Shown: in pieces, positions 48,119-59,633 of the stretch
Position numbering within the stretch: position 1 is the stretch's first letter
How the letters are laid out: each line of letters begins with the position of its first letter
Origin: Zygaena filipendulae
Lineage: Eukaryota > Arthropoda > Insecta > Lepidoptera > Zygaenidae
Direction of reading: 5' to 3'
Length of the DNA stretch: 64,000 bases
Assembly (NCBI GenBank): GCA_907165275.2
Contig: OU015653.1
Span: 13,360,001-13,424,000, forward strand
Made by a program: the position numbers and the translations under genes
The notes under the pieces: generated by a model
Seen by the model: the letters and a program-made list of their open reading frames with translations, nothing else
What the model was told of the DNA's origin: nothing
The model's database searches: none

Positions 48119-50451
48119 ACAATAGCCTAATGTCAACTGTTCATCACCTTTTACAAAATATTGCTTTTCCCGATGCAGGGACGTTAATTGTTAAGGAGTT
48201 CTCCTAGTACATCACCATCAGTTCCACTTCACCATACACATTGTGACGAGTATAAATTGTTTAGAAACCATATTAAAGTTAACGAATCGAAACACGTGAA
48301 ATACCCGTGGAATTGAGTAGTTCCGATGACCATCTGTGGTCTTCATCATCAGTTCCACTTCTTCAAATTTTTCTTTCCAAAAGCAAATGAACAATTTACT
48401 ATAAAAAATACAAAAATCGCTATACCACCTATAATTTTTGAAGAGTTCCCTCGATTTCTTCAAGATCCTATCATCAGATCCCAACGAGGTGGCAATGAGA
48501 CCTAATTGGGAGTATATCCTTTCAAACAAAAAAAGAATTTTTCAAATCGGTCCAACCGTCTTCGAGTAATCGGTGAACATACATAAAAAAAAAATTACTA
48601 CAGCAAAAAGTGTCGTGACAACTTTTCGTAAGAATTTTTTCCGTCTAGCCCCCTTTCACAACGCGCGATAAGGAACTTCGTTCCAACAAAAAAAAATTAT
48701 CCTATTGGCGATGTTTCCGTACAAAGATTTACCAAAAAAAAAATACCGAGCAAAGATCGGTCATCCAGGTATTCTACTGATATCTAAAACTAAAACAAAA
48801 GGTTGAATAGGTATATTGTATTCAATTTTTTTTGTACTTTTTTTCACTACCTGCGTGGACAAAGTGAACCTTTTTGAGGTTTACCAAGGTGGTCCAACCT
48901 CGTGAGACAAATCCTAGTTAGTTTTAACTTAACGTAATATTATTACACGTAAACGTAAATGCGAATCTGAGTTTGAATGTTTGTTTGTTTGTTACGCTTT
49001 TAAACTTTAACTACTAAACCGATCATCATGACATTTCGCATCTACGTTTTCAGGGGTACAGAAAAGGTCAGGTACCGTTTCATACAGAAAAAATATTCGG
49101 TTGCTTCAGGATAGAAAATCGATTGACCAAAATTAAGTTACGGCCATACTCTGAGTCGTTGAATTTGGCCCGCTTGAATTTTCGGACCCCCTCAAAAACT
49201 ACTCTCACTTAAAAGATACCTACTTTTTAGGATACTGTAGCTTTCTATAGGGAGAAGAATTTTTAAGTTTGTTAGGTTGGATGTAGAGAAAAATCTCTAG
49301 AACTATTAAAAATTCTTCTCCCTATAGAAAGCTACAGTATCCTAAAAAGTAGGTATCTTTTAAGTGAGAGTAGTTTTTAAGGGGGTCCGAAAATTCAAGC
49401 GGGCCAAATTCAACGACTCAGAGTATGGCCGTAACTTAATTTTGGTCAATCGATTTTCTATCCTGAAGCAACCGAATATTTTTTCTGTATGAAACGGTAC
49501 CTGACCTTTTCTGTACCCCTGAAAACGTAGATGCGAAATGTCATGATGATCGGTTTAGTAGTAAAATTTTAAAAGCGTAACAAACAAACAAACATTCAAA
49601 CTCACATTCTCATTTACGTTTACGTGTAATAATATTACGTTAAGTTAAAACTAACTAGGATTTGTCTCACGAGGTTGGACCACCTTGGTAAACCTCAAAA
49701 AGGTTCACTTTGTCCACACAGGTAGTGAAAAAAGTACAAAAAAAATTGAATACAATATACCTACTCAACCTTTTGTTTTCGTTTTAGATATCAGTAGAAT
49801 ACCTGGATGACCGATCTTTGCTCGGTATTTTTTTTTGGTAAATCTTTGTATGGAAACATCGCCAATAGGATAATTTTTTTTTGTTGGAACGAAGTTCTTT
49901 ATCGCGCGTTGTGAAAGGGGGCTAGACGGAAAAAATTCTTACGAAAAGTTGTCACGACACTTTTTGCTGTAGTAATTTTTTTTTTATGTATGTTCACCGA
50001 TTACTCGAAGACGGTTGGACCGATTTGAAAAATTCTTTTTTTGTTTGAAAGGATATACTCCCAATTAGGTCTCATTGCCACCTCGTTGGGATCTGATGAT
50101 AGGATCTTGGAGAAATCGAGGGAACTCTTCAAAAATTATAGGTAGTATAGCGATTTTTGTATTTTTTATAGTAAATTGTTCATTTGCTTTTGGAAAGCAA
50201 AATTTGAAGAAGTGGAACTGATGATGAAGACCACAGATGGTCATCGGAACTACTCAATTCCACGGGTATTTCACGGGTTTCGATTCGTTAACTTTAATAT
50301 GGTTTCTAAACAATTTATACTCGTCACAATGTGTATGGTGAAGTGGAACTGATGGTGATGAACTAGGAGAACTCCTCAACAATTAACGTCCCTGCATCGG
50401 GAAAAGCAATATTTTGTAAAAGGTGATGAACAGTTGACATTAGGCTATTGT
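48119..50451. repeat. Large inverted duplication, 1.15-kb arms, 41-bp spacer
   Basis: Left arm 48119-49265 and right arm 49307-50451 are complements with scattered differences (for example 'ctaaaactaaaac' against 'ctaaaacgaaaac', and 'tgcgtggac' against 'tgtgtggac'). I judge about 95-98 percent identity, so this is not a simple read artefact. The outer thirds are an element D copy. The inner parts hold unique-looking DNA ('gaacctttttgaggtttacc', 'ctctgagtcgttgaatttgg') and a copy of the 47415 repeat. The spacer is 'agtttgttaggttggatgta', then 'gagaaaaatctctagaacta', then t. No protein frame is evident. Confidence 0.92.
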
Positions 50452-50690
50452 TTCATACAGAAAAAATATTCGGTTGCTTCAGGATAGAAAATCGATTGAC
50501 CAAAATTAAGTTACGGCCATACTCTGAGTCGTTGAATTTGGCCCGCTTGAATTTTCGGACCCCCTCAAAAACTACTCTCACTTAAAAGATACCTACTTTT
50601 TAGGATACTGTAGCTTTCTATAGGAAGAAGAATTTTTAATAGTTCTAGAGATTATTCTCTACATCCAACCTAACAAACTTAAAAATTCTA
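50452..50690. repeat. Third partial copy of the palindrome core, spacer inverted
   Basis: It repeats 49080-49265 in direct orientation and runs through the spacer in the opposite sense: 'aatagttctagagattattc' then 'tctacatccaacctaacaaa'. That is what a copy from the other strand of the hairpin would give. It stops soon after at 'aaaaattctacctcc'. Confidence 0.88.
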
Positions 50691-50699
50691 CCTCCCGAT

Positions 50700-51296
50700 A
50701 ATATTAGTCAAATTTAAATAGCTGTTGTTGTAATATAATTAACACCAATCAAAAATGATAAAAAAAAATATTCATTCGATAAATGATTATATGTTATTGT
50801 TAACGGATGTACCCTTAAGTTTCCTTATTTGAAATCGGATTCAAACATTCGTAAGAGAATGAATTACGTGAACATGGTTTAGAGTAGAGCATCCGATATT
50901 TCATATAACATTATAGCTACATAGTGTGACTTTAATTTTGATTTAATTTAACGTGACGGACTTAAATCGTGTTCGAGAAGCTTAATGCTTCTTGATCGTG
51001 TATTGGTTAGCGAGTATCGATTCGCAGTCATCTTGAATCGAACGAATCGATACATAATAATTGGTTATATATTGGCAACCCTGCCGGTCGCCTTTCAGTT
51101 GTGCAGTGTACTTCGTCTGTCATTAACGTCAGTCATTTTGTTTTGTCTGATGTCCTCAGTTTTTTCGAGAAGCTGGTGGGGTGTACGTTCTATTTAGACA
51201 CGTATTTTTCCTGGATCGTAAACAAGTTTCAGTTAAAAAGTGTTTAATTTTTGTGAGAATTCAGGACAATATTTCTGTAATAATTTGTAACCAGAC
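50700..51296 (+). promoter_or_regulatory. Upstream region of Spt2
   Basis: AT-rich intergenic DNA. From about 51080 base composition rises and 'cttcgtctgtcattaacgtc', 'agtcattttgttttgtctga' suggest the 5' UTR. No TATA box is obvious. Confidence 0.4.
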
Positions 51297-54200
51297 ATGG
51301 AGTTTCGGGAAACTCTTTTAGCTGCTCAGCGAAATGCACAAAACAAGTCATCTGTAAGTTTGTTTTCATTCTTCTTCAATTTGTTATTTTCTTTAAGTTT
51401 CTTTTCAATTCAATTCTCTCAGTTAGTACAGTTATAATAATGGCGTATACTATATTTTCATCAAATCCCCTTCGTAGTTTTTATAATGTTTTTTGGTTCA
51501 ATTGTGTTCTATTTATTTTGCTACATTGTCAAAGACCTCATACATTACACACCTGTACGTTCTCTACCTGGTAGTTTATTTCCAAATTTAACCTTTGATT
51601 TGCTCTGCATCGAAATGCACAACAAAATTTCAATTTTGATCACATAACATTTTAACAAAGTTGTGAATGTAATGAATGTAATATAAATGTCCCAAAATTC
51701 CAAAAACCAGACCAGTGGCTCTACCACCTATCCAAAAAAACTGATGTGATGCAAATGAAAATTATGGATATTCCTATAGGAAATCAAAGTTTTCTCAATA
51801 TCCTAGCACAAGTGTTTCCTTTGTCATCTTATTTTTTTGTTCAGAAGATATTCTGTGTGCCAAAATTCATTAAGCCACTATGCATGGTTAAGCCACAAAT
51901 ATTCAAATATCCAAGCATATTTATGACTAGTTGTGCCCAGTGGTTTCACCCGCATTAATTTCAGAGTTCCCGCAGGAATTCTGGGATAAAATGTGCCCTT
52001 TGTGTTAATATGATGTATAAGCTATATTATTGTAAAGTTTCATTTAAATCCATACAGTAGTTTTTGCATGTAAGAGTAACAAACGTCCATCCATCCATCC
52101 ATCCATCCATCCATCCATCCATCCATCCATACATACATGCTTACAAACTTTCGCGTTTATAATATTAGTAGGATATCAGTAGTAATAGGATGGACCATAT
52201 TTTATTCCTGGACAACCCTACACAAAGTGTTTTTATTCATTCAACAAAAAGCCTGAAATGTGTAATACTTACCTTAGCTAGTACAATGTGTTTTGTATGT
52301 ATACACCAAAAAAAGATGCAGACAGTGTTAAATAGTAAATGGTTGTACAAAAGCTAGATTGCTGTCTGTAATTCTACCTGAAACACTGTCTACCACTGGG
52401 TGGTAGACCCTGGGTGGTATCCATTGTTTGTGTAGGTATTGTGTTCACACATAATACATAAAAACAATGGATCTAAACCCTTTGACCTTAAACCCTAAAT
52501 CACAATTGTGTCCCTTTCTTATCCTACCTTTTTTATATCTTTCCCATATTTATTTGGACACAAAACAGATTGCACTCACTTGGTCTATTATTATTAACTC
52601 TAACTCAAGATTGCAACCTTAAGTTTATGTCCTCAGCGGACTTGATGTTTAACTCGAAATTAATATCACAAATTGAAGAAACAAAATCCATATTGGATAT
52701 TGCCCCATCATTAAATTTTTGCTACTTGTGTTCCAGAGGCAGTTTAGAATTAGCAGTTTTCCTAATTAATATTTCTTTTTTTTTAGGAAAGTTCTTACTA
52801 TAAGGCTCGGTTCGACCCTCCAAAGAAGGAGGAAAAAAAACAAAAAGACAAGCTATCTGCCAACATTCAAAAGTTCCTGGCTAAAAAAGAGGAAGAAGAA
52901 AGGCAAAAGAAGCTTGAGGCTGAAAGAAAACGGGATGAACTGATGGCTATGCGAGATCCTAAGGCAATAAGAAAGATACAGAAATCTTTAAAAGTCATAA
53001 AGTCTGCTAATAAATCAGTTATAGCTGATGCTATAGATACAGAAAACACAGCAATTACCCGAGCTGGTCCAGATCAGCCTGACCAAGATGACTATGGTTA
53101 TGAGTCCCAGGAAGCTGCTGCTTTGTATGAGAAAATGATGCAGAAGTACAGCAAAATACCTGATGAACCCAAATTTTCTATTGCAAGTAAGTAATATTGT
53201 TAAATTATCTTACTTAATGAAATGTCAGTCTATCAATCTTACAAAATTCAAAACATTATTTGGTGAAGGTGAAATATTTGCTCCAAACTATGAAAAATGA
53301 GGCTTTTTTCCTAAAGCAAACAGTGTTATGAGTTGTTTTTTTTTTCAGATAAAAGTTCAAAGAAGGACTTGAATGGCACCCGTGAGAGGGTGAAACACGC
53401 CCTTAAACATGAGGATGATCCTGTCCCACACAAAAGGAGAAGAAGGAAAGAAAATGATGGTATAGAAGGAAATGTTAGTCCATCATCAAAATATGAAACA
53501 GAGAAACCACCTGAAAAATCAGACAAATCTAAAGTCCGGAAACCTATGCCTCCACCGATTGACTTTCAACAGTTGTTAAAATTAGCTGAACAGAAAAAGA
53601 GTGAGCCATTAGAAGTAGCAAAGAAAATTGTAACAGAATCTGAAACTGGGAGACCAATGACGAAAAAACAAAGGATGGAGTATGAAGAAGAATTGGCTCG
53701 TCGCCAGAGGCGACAGGAGCGTCTCGACGCCGAGAAATCAGGTTCACGCAAGATTGTTAAAGAAGAGCGTCCTGCACCAGCAGTGGGTGTAAAGGAAAAA
53801 AAGCCAGAACCTAGTGGTTTCGGACGCATCCCAAAACTTGGTGACAAACCTAATGAAAAAACCAACAAAACTGATAGCTCAAAACCATCTGAAAGGCCTA
53901 GTGACAGAGGTAGCAGCACAAAGCTTTCTGACAGAGAAAAGCAAGAGATGGAAAAAATAGAGAAGTTGCAACGTGAAAGGGTTCAACTAGAAAAGGAGAA
54001 AGCTGAGAGGGATAGGTTGGAAAAACTAATAGCTGAAAGAGAAAGAATAGAAAGAGATATTAATAGACTGAAATCAGACAGAGAGAGGATTGAAAAAACT
54101 AAAGCAAAAGTGGAATCTAGTAAATCCAGTAGACCAATAGATAGAGTTGAAGATAAGTCAAAATTAAAAAGTCAAAATTCAAGCAGACTGGATAAAAATT

Positions 54201-55404
54201 CTAATGAAAAGAAACTAGCAATGCCAAATGGTGATAAACGGATTTTGCCTAGTGCTACTTCTCAGGGGAAATCTGTGCCAAAACTGAACAAAGACTCTAC
54301 TGTTAGAGATAAAATTGTGGCTAAGCAGAGATTAGATGAATCACCAAGTTTGAATGGATACAGTAAAGTACATAGAAAACCAGATGATAAAAAGGTAGTG
54401 CCGGGTGCTAAGCCTCAAGCTGCTGCGAGTAACAGTTTTGATTTTGACAAACACGTCAAATCTTTAGGAATAAATGGCACACGTCCAGGCGAGAAGAATG
54501 GTGTCAGGCCACTCAGTAATGTTAAAAGACGACCTGATGATGGCAAGAGAATGCCAAAACGTAAGTTTTAAAAAAAAAATTAGTTAATTTATTACCTGTT
54601 TCTTTGTGGTTTTTCTCTGCATTTCAATTGGAATGAACCTTCTACTGGTAACTATATACAATATAGCTTTTCCCTGGGTCCCGCCTGTGTGAATTTCGGA
54701 ATTCCCTTGGAAATCTTTGTTCCAGGAAAAAGTATCCTATATTATTCAGGGAGAAACAAATGAGAGGTTGTTTTAGAAAAATCTTTCATTTTTTTCTAGA
54801 TATAACCCACAAATACGCAACTTTTGCCTTATAATATTAGTATAGAAGTTGAATTTTTATTTGGTAGGTAACTAATTTTTTTTTTGTGTTAACAGGACGC
54901 GCAGTTCAATCAGATTCAGAGTACGACTCTGAAATGGATGACTTCATCGATGACGATGACGACAAAGAAGATTATTCCCGCCATATCAAGGAGATATTCG
55001 GATATGATAGATCAAAGTAAGTCTCCAATCTAGATTTGTTTTTATCATAGGAAACTTTTTAACCTGGAACTCCAGCGGGAACTTCGAAATTAACGCGGGT
55101 GAAACCGTGAGGAACGGCTTGATAATTGTAATATGAATTAACTAATTTATTACTTGAAACGTACAAAATTGAGTTATTCGTTACAAAGTTATTCGTTGCT
55201 GATGGAATTTATTTTTTCTTTTCTAGATACAGAAACATTGATGATGATGACGATCCCTCTATGGTTTCGAGTTTCGCGCAGCAGCAACGCGAGGAGTTCA
55301 TCAGCAAAAAGTATGGCATAATGGAGGACTTGGAGGACATGCGCCTCGAAGCGATGGAGAAGAAGAAATCGGGTAAAAAAAGGCGCCGTCTCAGCGACGA
55401 CTGA
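51297..55404 (+). CDS. Spt2: SPT2 (SPTY2D1) chromatin protein
   Basis: Nuclear histone H3-H4 chaperone that acts during transcription. Exons 51297-51353, 52787-53186, 53349-54560, 54896-55016 and 55227-55404 sum to 655 residues, near the vertebrate length. It starts [19 protein letters not shown], like the conserved MDFREIL opening. Residues 35-115 are a Lys/Glu coiled-coil-like region. The middle is long, charged and disordered, with an Arg/Glu-rich helix ([20 protein letters not shown]). The C terminus carries the SPT2 domain: [46 protein letters not shown] and a basic end. Phases 0, A|AT, C|GA, AA|A agree. A retroelement tail lies in the first intron and another in the fourth. Confidence 0.95.
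51935..52175 (+). repeat. Retroelement tail with (CATC)n in the first Spt2 intron
   Basis: 'gtgcccagtggtttcacccg', 'ttcccgcaggaattctggga', a run of about a dozen CATC units at 52087-52129, then 'ttcgcgtttataatattagt'. An inverted near-complete copy is at 61240-61470, so the two define the module's limits. Confidence 0.75.
54655..54845 (+). repeat. Retroelement tail in an Spt2 intron
   Basis: 'ccctgggtcccgcctgtgtg', 'aattcccttggaaatc' and 'gccttataatattagtatag' in module order. A further scrap is at 55062-55115 in the next intron. Confidence 0.5.
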
Positions 55405-55483
55405 GCGACCACCCGCGACCAAGAATCAAATAACTTTACAAACGAAAAATGACCACGATTGTTCTTTTTTTAAATTATTATTT

Positions 55484-55489
55484 AATAAA
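55484..55489 (+). terminator. Poly(A) signal of Spt2
   Basis: AATAAA 80 bases after the stop codon. Confidence 0.6.
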
Positions 55490-57642
55490 AATATTATGTT
55501 TCTTATTGTTTTGTATAGTATGCTATTGTATTGATTTATTTGTATATTTTACAACTTACAATTAGTGTTAAGCTTTATATTATTATGAAAGTTTGTGTTT
55601 GTTATTTTGCTAATATTTTTTATGTTAAGATCTTACCACAGCTGCGGGTAATTTCTCTAACTAATATAGTATGATTGTCTACATTGTTAGAATTACTATA
55701 TATTGTCATTATGGTTTAGTAAATTTTAATTCTTAATTTATTAAGTTTACATCACATGATTTAGATTAAACTTACTAGCTCCTTCAGCTTTACTGTTAAC
55801 TATATTTTATGCTGATTCCTTGATTGACATAAATAAATTTTTGTTTCAAATTAAACTGTAATTGTGATATTATATTTAAGTACCTATATAGGTACCTATA
55901 TATCTATGTAAATGACAGCATTAGAAAAATCTAAAAAAAAATGTACAATAATATAAAATCTTTTAATAAAATGGAAATACATAATAATAGTACGATATTT
56001 CGCTTTATTTATTTTCTATCCTAAGTTTTCGGTCTTAGAAGGATTTTTCGTATTGGGAATCAGACTGATCTATCAATTCAAAATCCTAACTAAGCGGGTT
56101 GTTCCGCTTTAACCGATCATCATCCAATTTTGCATACCTACACGTTTTAGCCTAGTGCAATATTCGCGCCAAGAGAATAATATAATAGTATGACTGATGG
56201 ATGCAAAAGGACTGAGATTAAAACTGACTTAATTGTTCAATAATTATAATTACAAACATACCTATATTATTATATACCTATATTATTATTATACCTTTAA
56301 ATTATGATCTACGAAAAAAAAAATGCTAATGTCAAGTGTCAACAAATTATCACTAGCAGAGAGAAGGTGATCACTAGCCATCGCGGCTAGTTGCCAGATT
56401 GGCAATCAACCGGGTGCTTGGGATTAAACCCGATTGCCGCCTGCCATTTTCAGGTTTAAACCCGATAAAATACCGTAAATAGCTGGCTTTTAGTTTCAGG
56501 TTCACAGAGTAGGTATAGGTAGCGGCACGAAAGTTTAGCGCTGAGCGAAATGTGGAAAGGATAGCTGCGCATGGGTACAGTCGCGCGGGGGGACGGACCA
56601 GCCCCTGTGATACCAAATTTTAACTTCTGCGCAATAAGGGTAGTACAAATGTGCGTTCCGTGGATTTGGGCGCAGTTGTTCGGTTAAAATTTCACTCGTT
56701 TGAGTTCTTTAGACATATGTCTAGTTAATCTGAGTTTGAGTTGCAACCAAGCCACAGAACGATCGAGTTGTTTTTATAACCTTAAAATATTTGAAATTTC
56801 AGGCGCCATTTGTTTTCTCTCAACTCACAGTGCAAATAAGACTGTTTCACATCCAATTATAAAGTTTTTGTGACTACGACACCTCCCCTTTGTTCGTAAG
56901 AACTCCGATTGATTTCTTTTTCGACGAATCCGGTTTTTGGCGCAAACTTTGACACTGTAGCGTGTGACGTTCCAAGACCCGCGCGTACTACTCGTGGCAT
57001 AATGCCACGACGCTATGTTTAGTCCACTCGCTAGTTACACTTCCGCTTCCGCCCTCTCGCCTCGGTTGCGTTTGAGATTTCCGTTTCCGCCCTTTCGCTT
57101 CGAAGCGTCGGGGATTTTAAAACGAGTGTCCGGTTGAGCGGCAGATAGATGAGTCGCACGCGCCTAGCTCGCCTAATCACAGCCATTATTGTAATTTGTG
57201 CAATTTCAGTGACTTAATTGTATTACAAACGCTTGTTGCAATGTTGATTAAACTTTTTTGAAGTAAATTCCATCATCTTTTGTGATATAACCAGAACCCC
57301 GGGTCACAACACTTCTTAAACAATAGATAGCTGTCAGAGTGAAAATTAACCTGCTTCGGAGATGGTTGTTTGGTTGCTGCACTCTGAGCCACGGAACGGG
57401 TGAAACTACGCTCTGACAGTTGTCAGAGTAAAATTTCACCAAGCCACAGAACGGGTTCAGAGCGCGCTCGAGCGCGTTCGAGTGCATTCGTGTGAAGCCA
57501 CGGAACGCACACCAAGGCACAGACGGCACAGACGAATAAGAGAACCAAAGAGTATATAACCACTACGTTAAGAGAACATGGTACAAGGAGGAGGCTAGGA
57601 GCTCGGCTGCTCGATGTAAAAGTACTCTGTGGTGTGGCTGCT
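55490..57642. other. Intergenic, with a GC-richer block, no gene recognised
   Basis: 56374-56640 is a repeat ('cgggtgcttgggattaaacc', 'cgattgccgcctgcc'). 56992-57008 is a palindrome (CGTGGCAT, A, ATGCCACG). The motif 'aagccac(a/g)gaacg' or a close form occurs near 56748, 57387, 57437 and 57494, and 57405-57430 is palindromic (CTCTGACAG / TTGTCAGAG). 56980-57230 could be a distant promoter for the nucleotidase gene. The minus-strand frames here are chance. Confidence 0.4.
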
Positions 57643-57912
57643 AGGGATGCAACATCTCTCATAAAAACATTGATGTTAGAACATCGATGTTTTGAAAAGT
57701 GAAACATCGATGTTAGAAACATGTTATGTTAGAAACATGTTATGTTAGAAACATCGATGTTTATAAACGATGTATAAATGTTTTTTTTAGCAGATGAGAC
57801 AATATTTAATTTCAAAATTTATTTTAAAGAATTATCTTTATTTTAATAAAAAACAATTATGTTAATTCTATGTTATTTATTCTTTTAACACAGAATTTAA
57901 AAATAATAATTT

Positions 57913-58014
57913 TCACAACCTGGTGCCCAGCATGCGGCTTCTCTCCTGGGTAATTGTAGCTTCAGCTTCAGAGAATAAGCGCTCACTGGGTACCGAAGTT
58001 GCCACGATAGACAT
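57913..58014 (-). pseudogene. hAT transposase dimerisation-domain remnant
   Basis: 33 codons to a natural stop: IVATSVPSERLFSEAEATIT, then QERSRMLGTRL. The SERLFS motif is the hallmark of the hAT C-terminal dimerisation region. An in-frame stop lies two codons before its first Met; neighbouring sequence in another frame (FPKLHNLAMTYV) looks like upstream transposase, so a frameshift has broken it. Confidence 0.85.
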
Positions 58015-58321
58015 AAGTCATGGCTAAATTATGAAGCTTGGGAAATAGCCCCTTCATGTCATCACACATCTCTAACGCATTTCCCTTATAGGAGTAACAG
58101 TAGATGACATGAACATAATTATGAAATTCTGTTTCTGTTTTATCTTTCGTATTTTTTTTTCGGAATTAAATATTGAATTAATAATAATTAGTACCTCATA
58201 AAAGAGAATAAGAAATAAAAGTTAGAAAAATTATAAGAAGCAAAAAAATCTCAAGAAATACCCCTAAAAATAAGATCTAAAAAAATCCCACCGCATTAAT
58301 TTACCATTAAGAGAGATAATA

Positions 58322-58959
58322 GGGTACTTGCAGGATTTTTTTTTTCAGTCTATTTTAAAGATATATATGGCCTACTTAAACAAAGCAAGAAAAAGAAAAA
58401 AAAAATGCATAAATGAATTAAATAGAGCGTTTCAAAGTTCCTACTTTAGACTTTACCGCCGAAACGCGGAATGACGTCACTTCTTCAAAATTACGCCTTA
58501 TTAATCTGTGATGGAAATGTCACTGTCGTATTGACAGGGTCATGTGACACTGACAGACAGATAACTTCAATATCCAAAAGCGAAATTAAGGTTGAACTGT
58601 GTCGATTTACTTCCAAAAGTTCCAGTAAAGAATCGAAATGCATGTTACCGATGCATTTTAAAGTAAAAAACTTCAGAAAATGGAAAATATGCGTTGACTG
58701 TATGCACTTAGTTTCTTTTACCTTCTCTGAAAGAGGTAAATGTTTCCTAAAAAAATAAAAGTGACGTCATGTGTCAAGCTTGGCTGTGATTGGTGTTTCG
58801 TTGCAACGTTCCGTTTCACAAAATTAAAAGTTGAATATTTTGGAAACTATTGAAATTTTTTTAGTAAATATTTCACGATAACGCTTTTCTATATATATAT
58901 AAGGCTCTATTTTTGAAATATTGACACAATTTCTTATTATAAATTTCATGCAAGTACCC
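58322..58959 (-). mobile_element. TA-flanked MITE (element C), complete copy nested in hAT
   Basis: GGGTACTTGCA and its mirror TGCAAGTACCC are the ends, with TA on each side (58320-58321 and 58960-58961). It is inverted relative to 3638-4209 and complete, 638 bases. It contains an inverted element E module ('cttctctgaaagaggtaaat') and an 88-codon run without stops that lacks any known domain. Confidence 0.88.
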
Positions 58960-59124
58960 TATTATTATGTTTGTGTGTGTAGCTGATATCGTTCATAAAA
59001 CATCGTTCATGAAGAACGATACATCGATGTTTTAGGTTTCGATTTCGATAATACATCGATGTTTATGAACGATATATCGATGTTTGAAAAACATCGATGC
59101 ATCGTTTGCATCCCTCTGGCTGCT

Positions 59125-59633
59125 CGGAGCAGCTCGGAGGTATGTTCTCTTATTCGTCTGTGGCTCGGAGTAAAAATAATAGTAAATACTCTGAAAACGA
59201 AAAGTATGAATAGTTAAAATAATTGAAAAATAGTAAATACTCTGAAAACGAAAAGCGAATAATTAAAAAACCTCAATCACCTTCATTTCATCTTACGTAC
59301 CTAACAGCGGTGTCAGAGAGAAGGTCACTACGTTTTATGTTTCACGATTTGATTACGAATTTTGATAAGTTTTGAAGTAATTTCATATTTTCTACAAAAA
59401 ACTTGTGCAAAGTGATCTTCATTATTTTTTTTTCTATGATTTATCATTAAATTTAAAGATAAATAGGTATATCATTGAATATAGATACCTACCTACAATA
59501 CATTTATGTGCAAGTGTGACCAAACAGGATTTATATCAACGATTTATTGCTAAAAAAAAAAAAACCAGCCGTTTGTAAGTCGAAGAAGTAAGAATCTTAT
59601 AAATCCTAATCTTTCATATTTCAGTTCATAAAC
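59125..59633. other. Upstream of the nucleotidase gene
   Basis: Includes a 40-base direct repeat ('aatagtaaatactctgaaaa' at about 59178 and 59229). An acceptor 'catatttcag' at 59624 precedes the ATG by nine bases, so a non-coding first exon lies upstream and was not located. Confidence 0.45.

Larger units (their letters stand above)
57643..59116. mobile_element. hAT element with 8-bp target duplication, decayed, nested MITE
   Basis: The ends AGGGATGCAAC and TTTGCATCCCTC are inverted. Both flanks are TGGCTGCT (57635-57642 and 59117-59124), the 8-bp duplication of hAT elements. Subterminal zones are full of ACATCGATGTT-like motifs (57675-57775 and 58990-59105), the usual form of transposase-binding sites. 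A transposase C-terminal remnant is at 57913-58014 on the minus strand. The TA-flanked MITE at 58322-58959 inserted later, so the original element was about 830 bases, an internal deletion form. Confidence 0.92.

Noticed and set aside
56374..56616. 80-codon minus-strand frame
   Set aside because: It sits on an interspersed repeat with 'gggattaaacccgattgccg' motifs and lacks any gene structure.
58471..58758. 95-codon frame, and its mirror at 3823-4050
   Set aside because: Both lie inside copies of the same TA-flanked MITE and match no known domain.
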